In this document: piece by piece, positions 1-12,896 of the stretch
Layout of the letters: each line of letters starts with the position of its first letter
How positions within the stretch are numbered: position 1 is the stretch's first letter
Source: Brucella oryzae
GTDB lineage: Bacteria > Pseudomonadota > Alphaproteobacteria > Rhizobiales > Rhizobiaceae
Reading direction: 5' to 3'
Assembly (NCBI GenBank): GCA_012103035.1
Contig: JAAVLL010000001.1
Coordinates: forward strand, 2,268,501-2,332,500
DNA length: 64,000 nucleotides
Notes under the pieces: model-generated
What the model saw: only the letters and a program-made list of their open reading frames with translations
The model's database searches: none
Told to the model about the DNA's origin: nothing
Made by a program: the position numbers and the translations under genes

Positions 1-3223
<3,223 letters not shown>

Positions 3224-3323
3224 AAAAGTACCGCCTGTATTCAATCTGTTCTCAGGCAACAGGTCTGTTCGGGACATATCAACCTAAATTACCTGTCATA
3301 CGCACATTGCGAAAGTCGCTTAA

Positions 3324-3347
3324 TGACATAAACATATCTTTATGTCA
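3324..3347. promoter_or_regulatory. Perfect inverted repeat upstream of metH, SahR-like operator
   Basis: TGACATAAA and TTTATGTCA are perfect 9-base arms around the 6-base spacer CATATC. The site lies about 100 bases upstream of the metH start. ArsR-family SahR repressors are known to control SAM-cycle genes including metH in many Proteobacteria. That this is such a site is inference from position and symmetry. Confidence 0.5.
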
Positions 3348-3492
3348 ATTCGAGCAAGCATTTCCCATCTTGTTATCCAGACATCACCGATCTGTTGCCG
3401 GACCCAAGAAATTGTGACTGCGCAGGGCCACCGCTCTGCCACAATGTCCGGCCTAAAATAATCGCAGGGACGATATATGTTGTTCATTTTAC

Positions 3493-3535
3493 GCGCATCT
3501 TATCCGAAAACCGTTTCACGCTTTTCGGTATGCGC
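3493..3535. repeat. Short palindromic intergenic repeat, GCGCAT variant
   Basis: Outer arms GCGCAT/ATGCGC and inner arms CCGAAAA/TTTTCGG enclose the loop ccgtttcacgc. The same layout recurs at 19694, and a disrupted copy lies at 21119. It sits just upstream of the BA14K gene. It resembles the abundant small palindromes of Brucella intergenic regions; the exact family was not checked. Confidence 0.75.
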
Positions 3536-3550
3536 TGCGAGGAGAGACCT

Positions 3551-3968
3551 ATGAAAAGGTTTGCTTATTCCCTGTTTGCCGCATGTTTGTCACTCGGCAT
3601 GGGACTATCCGCCGCGGTCGGGAATGCAAATGCGGCACAGTCATCTTTGATGGCGACACCGTCCGCACAGACCTCGGCACCGAATATACAAAACGTTCAG
3701 TATTACGACTACCGCGGCGACCGCCGCTATTGGCGGAACATCGTCGTCACTGGCGACATCACGGTCCGCGTTATCGCCCGTACTATCGCTATGATCGCCG
3801 TTATTGGGGACCGCCACCTGTCCGCCGCTACCGTCCGGCGCCGATCTATCGCGGTGGCAACCCCATGTACGCTGGTGCTACAACCGTTATCGGTCATACC
3901 GCGCCTATGATAACACCTTCCAGCCCAATTACGGGCCGCGGCGTCAGTGCTATTCGCCCTATCTCTGA
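3551..3968 (+). CDS. BA14K-family secreted protein (frameshifted)
   Basis: This is a small exported protein related to the Brucella 14-kDa immunoreactive lectin-like BA14K family. It begins with a basic, then hydrophobic signal peptide ([18 protein letters not shown]) ending around ANA. A Tyr/Arg/Trp-rich stretch follows, then the conserved C-terminal block [17 protein letters not shown] and a final Cys-Tyr segment. Two breaks near 3740 and 3865 are each repaired by adding one C to a C run, which restores an open frame of about 139 residues to TGA at 3966. GGAGAG lies just upstream of the ATG. A hairpin terminator follows. Lectin activity is known for family members and is not shown here. Confidence 0.85.
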
Positions 3969-3971
3969 ACG

Positions 3972-4004
3972 AAAAGCCCCGGACGACTCCGGGGCTTTCT
4001 CTTC
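3972..4004 (+). terminator. Rho-independent terminator after the BA14K gene
   Basis: Arms AAAGCCCCGGA and TCCGGGGCTTT surround a 4-base loop and are followed by a T-rich tract. It lies directly after the stop codon. Confidence 0.85.
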
Positions 4005-4022
4005 AATAAAATGGTTCAGTAA

Positions 4023-4266
4023 TCAGGTAACGTAAGCACCGATTGAAGCCGCGACCAGACCGATCGCAACTGCAATCATTACGCCATAAACGCGCGGCTT
4101 GTCGAACAGGACGGCAAAAGCCGCAAACCAGCTGACAACCGCAGCGCCTAGCGCGAATAAAAGCCCGGCTTGTCACCGTGGTACAGGTTAGCCGCCATAA
4201 GGCCACCGATAATCAGCGCGCCAAAACGATCATCAACCCTGTGGCATATCGCTCGTAATCGTCCAT
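4023..4266 (-). CDS. Small hypothetical membrane protein (frameshifted)
   Basis: The gene becomes visible only after repairing two T runs (each TTTT to TTTTT on the coding strand). It then gives about 81 residues beginning MDDYERYATGLMIVFGAL. Three hydrophobic segments can be seen: IVFGALIIGGLMAANL, FALGAAVVSWFAAFAVLF and VMIAVAIGLVAASIGAYV. Two short loops separate them, the second holding DKPR. It would be an inner-membrane protein with about three spans. I do not recognise a named family. It converges with the BA14K gene. Hydrophobicity and clean repair support coding; the function is unknown. Confidence 0.6.
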
Positions 4267-4497
4267 TTAAATTCCTTGGTTCCACTCCCGCCGAGACAGG
4301 TATCGGAAACTCTCGTCAATCCGTTTGGCCATTTAAGGGCATTGGCCGGTTGCCATCACACAATCATTATTCGTGTCGTTCTTCAACCATTTCACTGCGC
4401 CATTTTCCGCAATTGTTACGACTTTTCACGCGAACGTTCCTATCGTTACCCGATAACCAGCATTTGTCGCGGTGAAAACCGTGCTAATATTACTTCC

Positions 4498-5075
4498 ATG
4501 GAATCGTCAGGCATCATTATTTTCAAAACGGACATCGGACCGTGCGGGATTGCCTGGCGCGGCCAGACAATTGTTGGCGTCGAGATCGGAGATGCTGACG
4601 AGAAGGAAACCCGTTATCGGCTCGGCGAACGGTTTCCCGGCGCAGAAGATACCAATGTGCCGGATTTCGTTACTCATGCAGTCCAAGGTGTGCGAGCGCT
4701 TCTGACAGGGGCCGATGTCGATTTTTCGGGTACACCGCTGGCGCTCGATACGGTGCCCGATCTCAACCGGCAGGTCTATGAAATCATCCTTGAAGCTGAA
4801 GCCGGGCGAGACGACGACCTATGGTGCGATTGCCCGACGGCTCGGCGATGTAAGTCTCTCACAGGCTGTCGGCTATGCACTGGGCAAAACCCGTTTCCAA
4901 TCATCGTGCCATGCCATCGGGTTCTCGGTTCTAATGGCAAGGTCGGTGGTTTTCGGCGGCTGGCGGAACGACAACAAAGCTCAAGCTTCTCAATATTGAA
5001 CGGGCGAGAACGTCCAGCGAGCCTGATCTTTTCGGCGGATTGCCACTGCAGGAACGACTGCAGGCCGACTGGTAA
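4498..5075 (+). CDS. ogt: Methylated-DNA-protein-cysteine methyltransferase (frameshifted)
   Basis: This is a suicide DNA repair protein that takes the alkyl group from O6-alkylguanine onto its own cysteine. The acceptor motif PCHRV is present in IIVPCHRVLGSNGKVGGF. Before it comes the helix-turn-helix region with YGAIARRLGD and AVGYALGKNPF. The N-terminal ribonuclease-H-like part starts MESSGIIIFKTDIGPCG. Shifts occur near 4790, 4890 and 4960, so the open frame changes three times. The repaired protein is about 190 residues, close to Ogt size. Its stop abuts the stop of the convergent Dabb gene. Confidence 0.85.
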
Positions 5076-5367
5076 TCAAGCCTTATCTGTCACGACATCG
5101 GCTGAAAAGCGCAATTCGCGCATCGGACGCACCAGTTGCGTCGTCGCGTCATAGGTCGGATGTTTCTTGAAAGCGAAAAGCGCTTCCTCATCTTTGAACT
5201 CGGCATAGACCACGAGATCAATGCGGTCGCACATCGGATCGACCCTGGAATTCGGCAGAACTTCAAAAGGTCAGCATGAGGAATGGTGCCGAGTTGCTCC
5301 AGCCCCTTTTGACCGTCTCTATGTCCTGACCTTCTTTGACGCTGAAGAAAACAATATGCCGGATCAC
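5076..5367 (-). CDS. Dabb (stress-responsive A/B barrel) domain protein (frameshifted)
   Basis: A single-domain protein of about 97 residues with the Dabb pattern: N-terminal IRHIVFFSVKEGQDIE, central DRIDLVVYAEFKDEEAL and C-terminal KKHPTYDATTQLVRPM. The domain forms dimeric alpha/beta barrels; most bacterial members have no assigned reaction. I chose a GTG start at 5367 because AGGAG stands 9 bases upstream. Two shifts, near 5307 and 5263, must be repaired; the first lies in an A/G run. It converges end to end with ogt. No neighbour suggests a substrate. Confidence 0.7.
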
Positions 5368-5444
5368 GCCGCGACTCCTGAAGTTGGTGAGGCGTGTCTA
5401 GCGCATCAAGGCCCGCAGAAAAATGGCAAATTTGAGCGATGTGC

Positions 5445-5968
5445 CTAACTTGCCTTGACGCGACGCCAGGCAAACCCACCCTCCTCTGGAACGGAACCGC
5501 GTCCCGGCTGATAATAGCCGGGCGTATCGACAAGCCGCTTTTCGCCGAGACGACCTTGGGCAACCTTGTTGGTCACCTGAAGGCTGTCGAAGCCGGTGCG
5601 CAGCATCAGGGCGGCCTGATCGATCAGCACATCGCCGACGGCGCGCAACTCGCCCGCAAAACCTTCGCGGCGCAAAATCTCGGCCTTGGAATAGGAGCGA
5701 CCGTCGTTGAAAGCCGGGAACTGCAAGGCGATCAACGGCAGGCTGTCCAGCTCCTTGAGAAGCGGTTCAATGGCTTCGCCCGGCGCAACCGTAACACCGA
5801 TCCGGCGGTTGGAAGCGCGGCGGCGCTCTTCATCCAGTCAAGCCAGACGGAGAACGGAATAATGATCGCCGGGGCGTCGCCCGCCGCTTCAAGATCGTCG
5901 GCAAAGATATAATCGTCTTCGCGAAAGCCATCGGCAGACCAGAGTTTGGTTTCGTTGATATCGCTCAT
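5445..5968 (-). CDS. DUF934 protein of the sulfate-assimilation cluster (frameshifted)
   Basis: A DUF934-family protein of about 175 residues. Visible features are the N-terminus MSDINETKLWSADGF, a central stretch with LPLIALQFPAFNDGRSYSKAE and the C-terminal tail QPGRGSVPEEGGFAWRRV. One shift near 5800 separates the halves. Its ATG overlaps the cysH stop by four bases (ATGA), so it is very probably co-translated with cysI and cysH. DUF934 genes commonly accompany sulfite reductase genes in bacteria without a CysJ flavoprotein. A role in electron delivery or assembly is inferred, not shown. Confidence 0.8.
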
Positions 5969-6714
5969 TTCCGGTCCACGGCTCCCAGTGTCTTAAGGCT
6001 GTCGGCAAGGCCAGTCAGGTGGATGCCGCATTCTGTCTTTTCCGACCCCGCCCAGCGTCCGGCACGCTGATCCTCGCCATCGCTCACGGGCCGCGTGCAG
6101 GGCATACAGCCGATGGAGCGATAGCCCTGCGCCGTCAGAGGGTGCGGCGGCAGATCATGCTTTTCCGCATAAGCCTTGAGATCGGCTGCCTGCCAGCGCG
6201 CCAGCGGATTGATGCGGATGCGCGGTCCGACCGATTCGAAAACCGGCAGGCTTTGGCGTGTCGACGCCTGAAACTGCTTGCGGCCGGTCATCCAGGCACG
6301 ATAGGGCGCGACGGCGCGCGCCATCGGCTCAACCTTGCGGATGAAGCAGCAGCGGTCCTTATCGGTCATCGACAGCGCGCCGAACGGATCATCGCTTTTA
6401 AGACTGTCCTCAAGCGGCAGGACATCCTGCACATCGGTCAGCCCCAGCCGGTCCACCAGATCGTGACGATAATCGAGCGTTGCCCGAAAGTGCTTTCCCG
6501 TATCGAGAAACAGAACCGGTGTCGCCGGATCAATTTCCGAGATCATGTGCAGAAGCACCGCCGATTCCGCCCCGAAGGAAGAGACGACCGCGATCTGCCC
6601 CTCATAGAGTTCGCGCGTGACGAGCGCGATCACTTCCTGCGGGGTAGACGCGCCGTGGCTTGCCTCCAGAAGGCGGGCTTCGGCGGCAGCACTTTCTTCA
6701 GCATCAAGCTGCAC
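5965..6714 (-). CDS. cysH: Adenylyl-sulfate (APS/PAPS) reductase
   Basis: An intact 249-residue enzyme that reduces activated sulfate to sulfite with thioredoxin. It shows the nucleotide-binding SSFGAESAVLLH segment, the paired cysteines in DRCCFIRK and GCMPCTRP that bind a [4Fe-4S] cluster, and the C-terminal catalytic ECGIH. The cluster cysteines indicate the APS-using type typical of rhizobia. The gene overlaps cysI upstream by 11 bases and DUF934 downstream by four. It is one of the few undamaged genes here. Confidence 0.95.
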   Translation of the reverse strand: MQLDAEESAAAEARLLEASHGASTPQEVIALVTRELYEGQIAVVSSFGAESAVLLHMISEIDPATPVLFLDTGKHFRATLDYRHDLVDRLGLTDVQDVLPLEDSLKSDDPFGALSMTDKDRCCFIRKVEPMARAVAPYRAWMTGRKQFQASTRQSLPVFESVGPRIRINPLARWQAADLKAYAEKHDLPPHPLTAQGYRSIGCMPCTRPVSDGEDQRAGRWAGSEKTECGIHLTGLADSLKTLGAVDRK

Positions 6715-8370
6715 GGCTTATTTCTCCATAAAGCGCGCGTTTGAACGGCTCCATGCCAACGCGGCGATAGGCGGCGAGGAAGGTTTCCTCCGGGCTTTCC
6801 CGCAAGGCCAGATAGGTATCGACAATGGTTTCGATGGCATCCACCACAGCTTCCGACGAAGCCGCGCCCGGTGATTTCACCGATGGCCGACTGCTCATCC
6901 GCCGAACCGCCAAGCGTGATCTGATAGAGTTCCTCACCCTTCTTCTCAACGCCCAGAATGCCGATATGGCCGACATGGTGATGGCCGCAGGCATTGATGC
7001 AGCCGGAAATCTTGATCTTGAGATCGCCGATTTCAAGCTGGCGCTGCTGATCGCCAAAACGCTCGGAAATGCGCTGCGCCACCGGGATTGAGCGCGCATT
7101 GGCAAGGGCGCAATAGTCGAGACCGGGGCAAGCGATGATATCGGTGATGAGACCGGCATTCGGCGTCACCAGACCATCCGATTGCAGGAGATCGTAGACA
7201 GCTGCGAGATCGGCCTTAGCCACATGCGGCAGAACCAGATTCTGCTCGTGGCTGACGCGGATTTCATCGAAGGAATAGGTTTCCGCAATATCCGCCACCA
7301 GTTCCATCTGCTCGGCGCTTGCGTCGCCCGGAATGCCGCCAATGGGTTTCAGCGAAATGGTGACGACGGCATAATCCGGGTGCTTGTGCGGCGTGACATT
7401 GCGCGCCACCCAGCTTGCAAATTCCGCGTCGGCCTTCTGGGTAACAGCCAGCACTTCCCAGCCTTCCGGCCGTTGCGGCAAGTTCGGCATGCGGAAATAG
7501 CTTTCGATGGTGTCTATATCGCGCTGCGGCAGCTTCAGCTCATTATCACGGATATTTTCCCATTCAGCGTCGATCTCGCGGGTCAGTTCCTCAATGCCGG
7601 TTTCATGGACCAATATCTTGATGCGCGCCTTGAACTTGTTGTCGCGACGGCCATGCAGATTATAGACGCGCACGATGGCCGTCACATAGGTCAGCATGTC
7701 CTCGATGGGCAGAAAGTCGCGGATTTTCTTCGCCACCATGGGCGTGCGGCCTTGACCGCCGCCAATATAGACCGCCAGTCCCAGATCGCCCGCCTCGTTC
7801 TTCTTCAGCTGCAAGCCGATGTCATGCACCTGAATGGCGGCGCGGTCATGCTCCGAGCCGACAATGGCAATCTTGAACTTGCGCGGCAGATAGGAAAACT
7901 CCGGATGCAGCGACGACCACTGCCGCAGAATTTCGGCGAACGGGCGCGGGTCAGCCACTTCGTCGGCGGCAGCGCCTGCGAAATGATCAGCGGTCACATT
8001 GCGAATGCAATTGCCGGAGGTCTGGATGGCGTGCATTTCGACTTCCGCCAGTTCTTCCAGAATGCGCGGAACGTCCTTCAGGGCAGGCCAGTTATACTGG
8101 ATATTCTGGCGCGTGGTGAAATGGCCGAAGCCGCGATCATAAACGCGCGCGATGTGGCCGAGCTTGCGCAGCTGGCGGCTCGACAGCGTGCCATAGGGAA
8201 TAGCCACACGCAGCATATAGGCGTGCAATTGCAGATAAAGGCCATTCATCAGGCGCAGCGGCGAACTGGTCCTCCGTCAGTTCTCCTGACAGGCGACGCT
8301 CAACCTGATCCTTGAACTGGGCAACGCGGGCCGCAACAAAATCGCGGTCGAATTCATCATAACGGTACAT
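6704..8370 (-). CDS. cysI: Sulfite/nitrite reductase hemoprotein subunit (frameshifted)
   Basis: A siroheme and [4Fe-4S] enzyme that reduces sulfite to sulfide. Both reductase half-repeats are present: IPYGTLSSRQLRKLGHIA with the siroheme-contact TTRQNIQYNW early on, and the cluster motif C-x5-C plus C-x3-C in CPGLDYCALAN and ISGCINACGHHHVGHIG. Residues near the start read MYRYDEFDRDFVAARVAQF. Shifts near 8260 and 6870 separate the N-terminal 40 and C-terminal 50 residues from the body. No cysJ flavoprotein lies nearby, so ferredoxin or a small partner probably feeds electrons. The DUF2849 stop lies about 20 bases upstream. Confidence 0.93.
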
Positions 8371-8390
8371 GAGCTATTCCAACAACAAGA

Positions 8391-8692
8391 TCAGGAGGCA
8401 CGTTTCAGCGGCGCATGTCCGAATGTAACGATGGAGGGTCCCGACAGGCGGATGCGCTCGCGCAGGCGGATCGGATAAAGCCCCTCCCGCGCTCCTCGAC
8501 ATCGATCACATTCACATCAACGACCAGATTGGCCTTCGCAGCCAGATTGCCCGCATCTTCAAGCGCCTCGACGGCCTCGGCGTGCCGGGCGACCAGCGCG
8601 CCGTCGATTGTTTCCTGCCACGAACCGTCGGCACCGAGCCACACAGCCTGCCCGTCGATCAGCCGGTTTGCAGTGAGAACTTTTACAACCAT
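8391..8692 (-). CDS. DUF2849 protein between cysG and cysI (frameshifted)
   Basis: A small protein of about 100 residues starting MVVKVLTANRLIDGQAVWLG. After repair of one shift near 8480 it ends with a basic segment (RLRERIRLSGPSIVTFGHAP). It has no signal peptide, membrane span or cysteine motif that I can see. It sits tightly between cysG and cysI, with only about 20 bases on either side. DUF2849 is typically found in this position in alphaproteobacteria. A role as accessory or electron-transfer partner of CysI is inference from context. Confidence 0.8.
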
Positions 8693-8712
8693 TTCCAAAC
8701 TCCAAACTTTTG

Positions 8713-10173
8713 TTAACCGCGCATCCTGCGGGTTCAGGCTGCGACGGAAACCGGCGAGGGCCAGCGCTTCGGCTTTGTCGATTGCGGCACCGGCAACGGC
8801 ATCGCCAATGATCACCATGACCGGGCCGGAAAGCTCCTTGCGGCTTTCCAGATCCGGCAAATCCTGAGCGTGCCGTGGAACAGGCGCTTGTCCTGTCGGC
8901 TCGCATTTTCCACCACCGCAACCGCGGTATCTTCGTGCAGACCCGCAGCAATCAGGCGCGCGGCAACCGATGCGGCGACGGTCGAGCCCATATAGACAGC
9001 AATGGTTGCGCCGGAGACGGCGAGCTTCGCCCAGCCCGGCAGCACATCGCCCGTCATGTCATGGCCGGTGGTGAACACCAGCGACGAGGCGACACCGCGC
9101 AGCGTCAGCGGCAATTCCATATCGGCAGCGGCAGCAAGGCCGAGGTGATGCCGGGCACGATCTCGAAACCGATACCGGCGGCACGCAGCGCCGTCATTTC
9201 CTCGCCTGCGCGTCCGAACACCAATGGATCGCCGGATTTCAGCCGCACAACGCGCTTGCCCTGCTGCCCGAGCGAAACCAGCAGGCGGTTGATCTCTTCC
9301 TGGCTTTTGGAATGGCAGCCCTTGCGCTTGCCGACGGCAAGACGCTCGGCATCGCGGCGACCCATGGCGATCACGCCTTCCGGCACCAGCGCATCATGCA
9401 CGATCACATCGGCTTCCATCAAAGCGCGATGGGCGCGCAGGGTCAGCAGGTCTTCGGCACCCGGACCGGCGCCGACCAGCCAGACATAACCGGCGGCACT
9501 GTCACGCTGCTCGATCAGGTCGTTAGCAGCCTTATAGGCTTCCACGTGGTTGCCATTTTCGATTGCCTTGGCAACACGGCCCGAAAAGAAACCGCGCCAG
9601 AAACTGCGGCGCGCCAGCCCTGGGCAGTGCGCGCTCGACCAGCGGACGCCAGCTTTCGGCAAAATGCGCAAGCTCGCCAAGGCGCGGCGAGAAGGCGGCA
9701 TCAATGCGCGCACGAACCATCTGCGCCAGTACCGGAGCGCTTCCTTCCGAACCAATGGCAATCGTCAGCGGCGCACGGTTGACGATGGCAGGCGTCAGAA
9801 AATCGCAAAGGGCGGGACGGTCAACGACATTGACCGGAACCTTCTCCGCCTTGACCACGGCAGCAATGGCGCGATCCTGCGCTTCATCGCCGGTCGCCAC
9901 GAAAACCAGCTTTGCGCCCGCGACATGTTCCGGGGCAAAAGGTGCCGCCACATGCTCCGCACCATGGCTTGCGATGAAATCGGCCAGATGATGTTCGGTT
10001 TCCTCGGCCACGATGCGCAGGCGCGCGGATGTCTGCGCCACGAGGCGCGCCTTGTTCAAGGCTTCCTCGCCGCCGCCAACGACGACTACCACCTCTTCCG
10101 ACACCCGGAAGAAGGCAGGAAAATCAGCCAGTAAACGCTTTTGCGGTAGAGACACGATGCCATCCGAGAGCAT
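8713..10173 (-). CDS. cysG: Siroheme synthase, multifunctional (frameshifted)
   Basis: This makes siroheme for CysI. The N-terminal half is the NAD-dependent precorrin-2 dehydrogenase/ferrochelatase (VVVVVGGGEEALNKARL, FVATGDEAQDRAIAA). The C-terminal half is the SAM-dependent uroporphyrinogen III methyltransferase (VWLVGAGPGAEDLLTLRA, RLKSGDPLVFGRAGEE, VPGITSA). Breaks fall near 9590, 9130 and 8860. A further shift near the end is needed to reach a stop, so 8713 is an estimate. I start at the ATG at 10173 (MLSDGIVSLP); the open frame upstream of it is made by a palindromic repeat and is not family-like. It heads the cys cluster. Confidence 0.9.
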
Positions 10174-10211
10174 TTCCAGCGAAAGTGGAGACCGGTTTCG
10201 CGTGTGGAAAT
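10172..10211. repeat. Palindromic repeat at the cysG start, ATTTCC variant
   Basis: Outer arms ATTTCC/GGAAAT and inner arms GCGAAA/TTTCGC enclose a loop with the accGGT core. It is nearly identical in the other orientation to the copy before trpS (44362). It directly abuts the chosen cysG start codon and could affect its translation; that effect is inference. Confidence 0.75.
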
Positions 10212-10321
10212 ACGCCTTGTGAAAGTTGGCGCCATTATCCATGGAGAGCGGGAGATTTATAAGAAACGGGCTTGCGCGTGAAAATCACGGCGAGCATCAC
10301 TTTTCTCAAAACGGTCGATTG

Positions 10322-10339
10322 CGGGATTTTAATTTCCCG
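10322..10339. promoter_or_regulatory. Inverted repeat in the cysG upstream region
   Basis: CGGGA and TCCCG arms flank an AT-rich 8-base core, about 150 bases upstream of cysG in an AT-rich gap between yraN and cysG. It is a candidate operator or promoter element for the sulfur cluster. The support is only symmetry and position. Confidence 0.25.
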
Positions 10340-10385
10340 TAAGGCCGAAAATATATCCCACAATTTTTATAGGGTTTACATAGGC

Positions 10386-10761
10386 TTATCGGTAACCGCC
10401 GCTCGTGAAGAAGGCCGGAACATGTTTCGGCCAGCGGCGCGGCAGCACGGCAATCAGGTCGAAACGCAGCGACAGACAGTCATGGTCGGGCTGGCATTGC
10501 AGCCACAGATCGGCTGCGGCTTCGATGCGATGCATGGCCTGCGGCGTGACGGCGAGATGCGCGGCTTCAAGGCTGCTGCGCGCCTTGACCTCGACGATCA
10601 GCACCAGATTGCCCCGCCGGGCGATCAGATCGATTTCGCCGAGTCGAGTCCGATAGCGCCGCGCGACGATGCGAAAGCCTTTCAAAGAAGCGCCATCGCC
10701 GCAAAGCGTTCAGCGCTGTGTCCGCGAAAGCGATGCGCTTTTTCTCGCGCAGCTCTGTCAT
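10386..10761 (-). CDS. yraN: UPF0102/YraN nuclease-like protein (frameshifted)
   Basis: A small protein of about 125 residues with the YraN restriction-endonuclease-like fold. The core [26 protein letters not shown] contains the GEIDLIA and VEVKxR motifs of a PD-(D/E)XK active site. The N-terminus repairs to [20 protein letters not shown] after restoring one C near 10730 and one T near 10680. Its ATG overlaps the rsmI stop (ATGA). The pairing of rsmI with yraN is common in Proteobacteria. The cellular substrate of the family is not settled. Confidence 0.88.
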
Positions 10762-11668
10762 CGCTGATCCGATTTCAGTTGCATGAGGCGCTGATAGAGA
10801 ACCGATTTCTGCCCGCCGGTCATGCGCGCCGCCTCGCCTGCGGCCTTGGATGGCGGCAGTTCGGCGGCAAGCGACAGAAGCAGCCTGTCGATATCTTCCT
10901 CGCTTTGCGGAATGGCGTTGCCCGTGGGTGGACCGACCAGCAGAACCACTTCACCGCGAATGCGATCCTCGCCGTCGAATTCCGCCGCTAGCTCACCCAG
11001 TGGCGCGGTGCGAATGGTCTCATAGGCCTTGGTCAGTTCACGGCAGAGCGCACCCAGACGATCCGGCCCGAACACTTCAGCCATTTCGGCCAGCGTCGCT
11101 GCCGTCCGGTTGGGCGATTCATAGAAAACCAGCGTCGCCTCGATGCCCTTGAGGCTTTCGAGCTTCGCCTGTTTTTGCCCATGCTTGGAGGGCAGGAAGC
11201 CGCAGAACATGAAGGCATCGGTCGGGAGGCCCGAAGCGGCAAGGGCTGCCAGAACGGCGGAAGCGCCGGGAATGGGGACAACGCGAATACCCGCCTCGCG
11301 CGCTTCGCCGACCAGCCGGAAGCCCGGATCGGAAACGAGCGGCGTGCCCGCATCCGACACCAGCGCAACACTTTTGCCCGCCGTCAGCGCGGCAATCAGC
11401 TTCTCACCGGCCTCGGCGGCATTGTGTTCGTGATAGCTGATGGGGCGACGCGCTATACCATAACGGTCGAGGAGAACGCGGGTCACGCGGGTGTCCTCGC
11501 AGGCCAGAACATCAGCTGCGGCAAGCGTTTCGATGCCGCGCAGCTCATGTCGCCAAGATTACCAATCGGCGTCGAGACGATATAAAGGGCGGGCTCCAGC
11601 GGACGGGCGCGCATCGTCGTGCCGCCCACCACATATTCCCGTCGCCCATCGCCCGTATCTTCAGTCAT
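10758..11668 (-). CDS. rsmI: 16S rRNA (cytidine-1402-2'-O)-methyltransferase (frameshifted)
   Basis: RsmI uses SAM to methylate the 2'-O of C1402 in 16S rRNA. It belongs to the tetrapyrrole methylase fold: LYIVSTPIGNLGDMS at the N-terminus, ALVSDAGTPLVSDPGF, VVPIPGASAVLAALAASGL and YESPNR. A single break near 11530 is repaired by adding one C (AGCTG to AGCCTG). It follows hemW by 10 bases and overlaps yraN, so the three are likely one transcript. The C-terminal region is long, as in rhizobial RsmI. Confidence 0.92.
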
Positions 11669-11678
11669 TGCTTATCCC

Positions 11679-12896
11679 TCATGCGGCCAGATCGGCGACC
11701 AATGCATCCAGCACCAGCGCACCGTCCGGCGTTGCACGAATGATGTTACCGCCCATTGGTTCGATCATGCCCTCGGCAATCAGTTTCGCCAGACGCTTCT
11801 GGTCAACGCTCTGGCCCGATAGCCGCTTGTAGCGATCCAGATCAATGCCTTCGCGCAGACGAAGCCCCATCATCAGGAACTCATCGCCTTCCTGCCCGCC
11901 ATCGAGATATTCCTCCTCGATAATGCCGTGGCCGCTGCGTTCGACCTTGTCCAGCCAGGTTTCCGGGTGTTTTTCGGTCATGGTCACCGTGCGCACATCG
12001 TTTTCCACGAAACGCCCATGCGCACCGGGGCCGATGCCGACATATTGCCCATAGCGCCAATAGACCAGATTGTGCTGCGACTCACGCCCCGGCACTGCGT
12101 GATTGGAAATCTCATAGGCCGGAAGGCCATGCTCAGCCGTCACCCTTTGCGTTTCTTCATAAAGCGCTGCGGCATGATCCGGCTCCGGTGTGGTCAGCTT
12201 TCCAGCCTTCCAGAGATTGTAGAACTGCGTGCCTTCCTCAATGGTCAGCTGATAGAGCGAGAGGTGATCGGCAGCCAATCCGATGGCTTCCTTCAGCTCT
12301 TCGCGCCAGGCCTCGATGGACTGGTTCGGGCGCGCATAAATCAGATCGAACGACAAGCGCGGAAAGATCTCGCGCGCCAGTCGAATGGCCGCCTTCGCCT
12401 CCTCGACCGAATGCATGCGCCCGAGGCGACGCAGATCGGGATCGTTCAGCGCCTGAATGCCGAGCGACACGCGGTTGACGCCTGCCGTGCGATAGCCACG
12501 AAACCGGTCGGCTTCCACACTGGTCGGATTGGCTTCCAGCGTCACTTCGATGTCCGGCGCAACAGACCAATGCGAGGCAATGCCATCAAGAAGCGCGCCC
12601 ACCGTTTCGGGCTGCATCAGCGACGGTGTGCCGCCGCCCAGAAAAATGCTGGTGACGGTGCGCGGGCCGGTGCGTTCGCGCAGCGTTTCCATCTCGCGCC
12701 GGAAGGCCTCGGAAAACCGCGCCTGATCGACCGGCTTGTGGCGGACATGGCTGTTGAAGTCGCAATAAGGGCATTTGGCCAGACAGAACGGCCAGTGAAC
12801 ATAAACGCCGAATGCGGTTTCCCCATTCGCACGCGCGATGGGAATCGTGCTCACGCCGTCCGCTAACGCCGGTGAAGAGGGAAACGGCTTGTTCAT
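11679..12896 (-). CDS. hemW: Radical SAM heme chaperone HemW
   Basis: An intact 405-residue protein of the coproporphyrinogen III oxidase-like radical SAM family. The [4Fe-4S] motif CxxxCxxC is seen as CLAKCPYC, with the extra Cys-free FNSH segment that follows in HemW. GGGTPSL is a SAM-binding element and [12 protein letters not shown] is conserved. The HemW-type C-terminal domain is present ([20 protein letters not shown]). Members bind heme and pass it to target proteins instead of oxidising coproporphyrinogen. Its ATG overlaps the rdgB stop. Confidence 0.93.
   Translation of the reverse strand: MNKPFPSSPALADGVSTIPIARANGETAFGVYVHWPFCLAKCPYCDFNSHVRHKPVDQARFSEAFRREMETLRERTGPRTVTSIFLGGGTPSLMQPETVGALLDGIASHWSVAPDIEVTLEANPTSVEADRFRGYRTAGVNRVSLGIQALNDPDLRRLGRMHSVEEAKAAIRLAREIFPRLSFDLIYARPNQSIEAWREELKEAIGLAADHLSLYQLTIEEGTQFYNLWKAGKLTTPEPDHAAALYEETQRVTAEHGLPAYEISNHAVPGRESQHNLVYWRYGQYVGIGPGAHGRFVENDVRTVTMTEKHPETWLDKVERSGHGIIEEEYLDGGQEGDEFLMMGLRLREGIDLDRYKRLSGQSVDQKRLAKLIAEGMIEPMGGNIIRATPDGALVLDALVADLAA

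Noticed and set aside
3224..3392. SAM or cobalamin riboswitch before metH
   Set aside because: The leader shows no B12-box-like stretch or SAM-riboswitch layout that I can recognise; the only clear element is the inverted repeat at 3324.
7182..8315. 377-codon plus-strand frame over cysI
   Set aside because: Shadow of the siroheme reductase coding frame, which carries all expected motifs.
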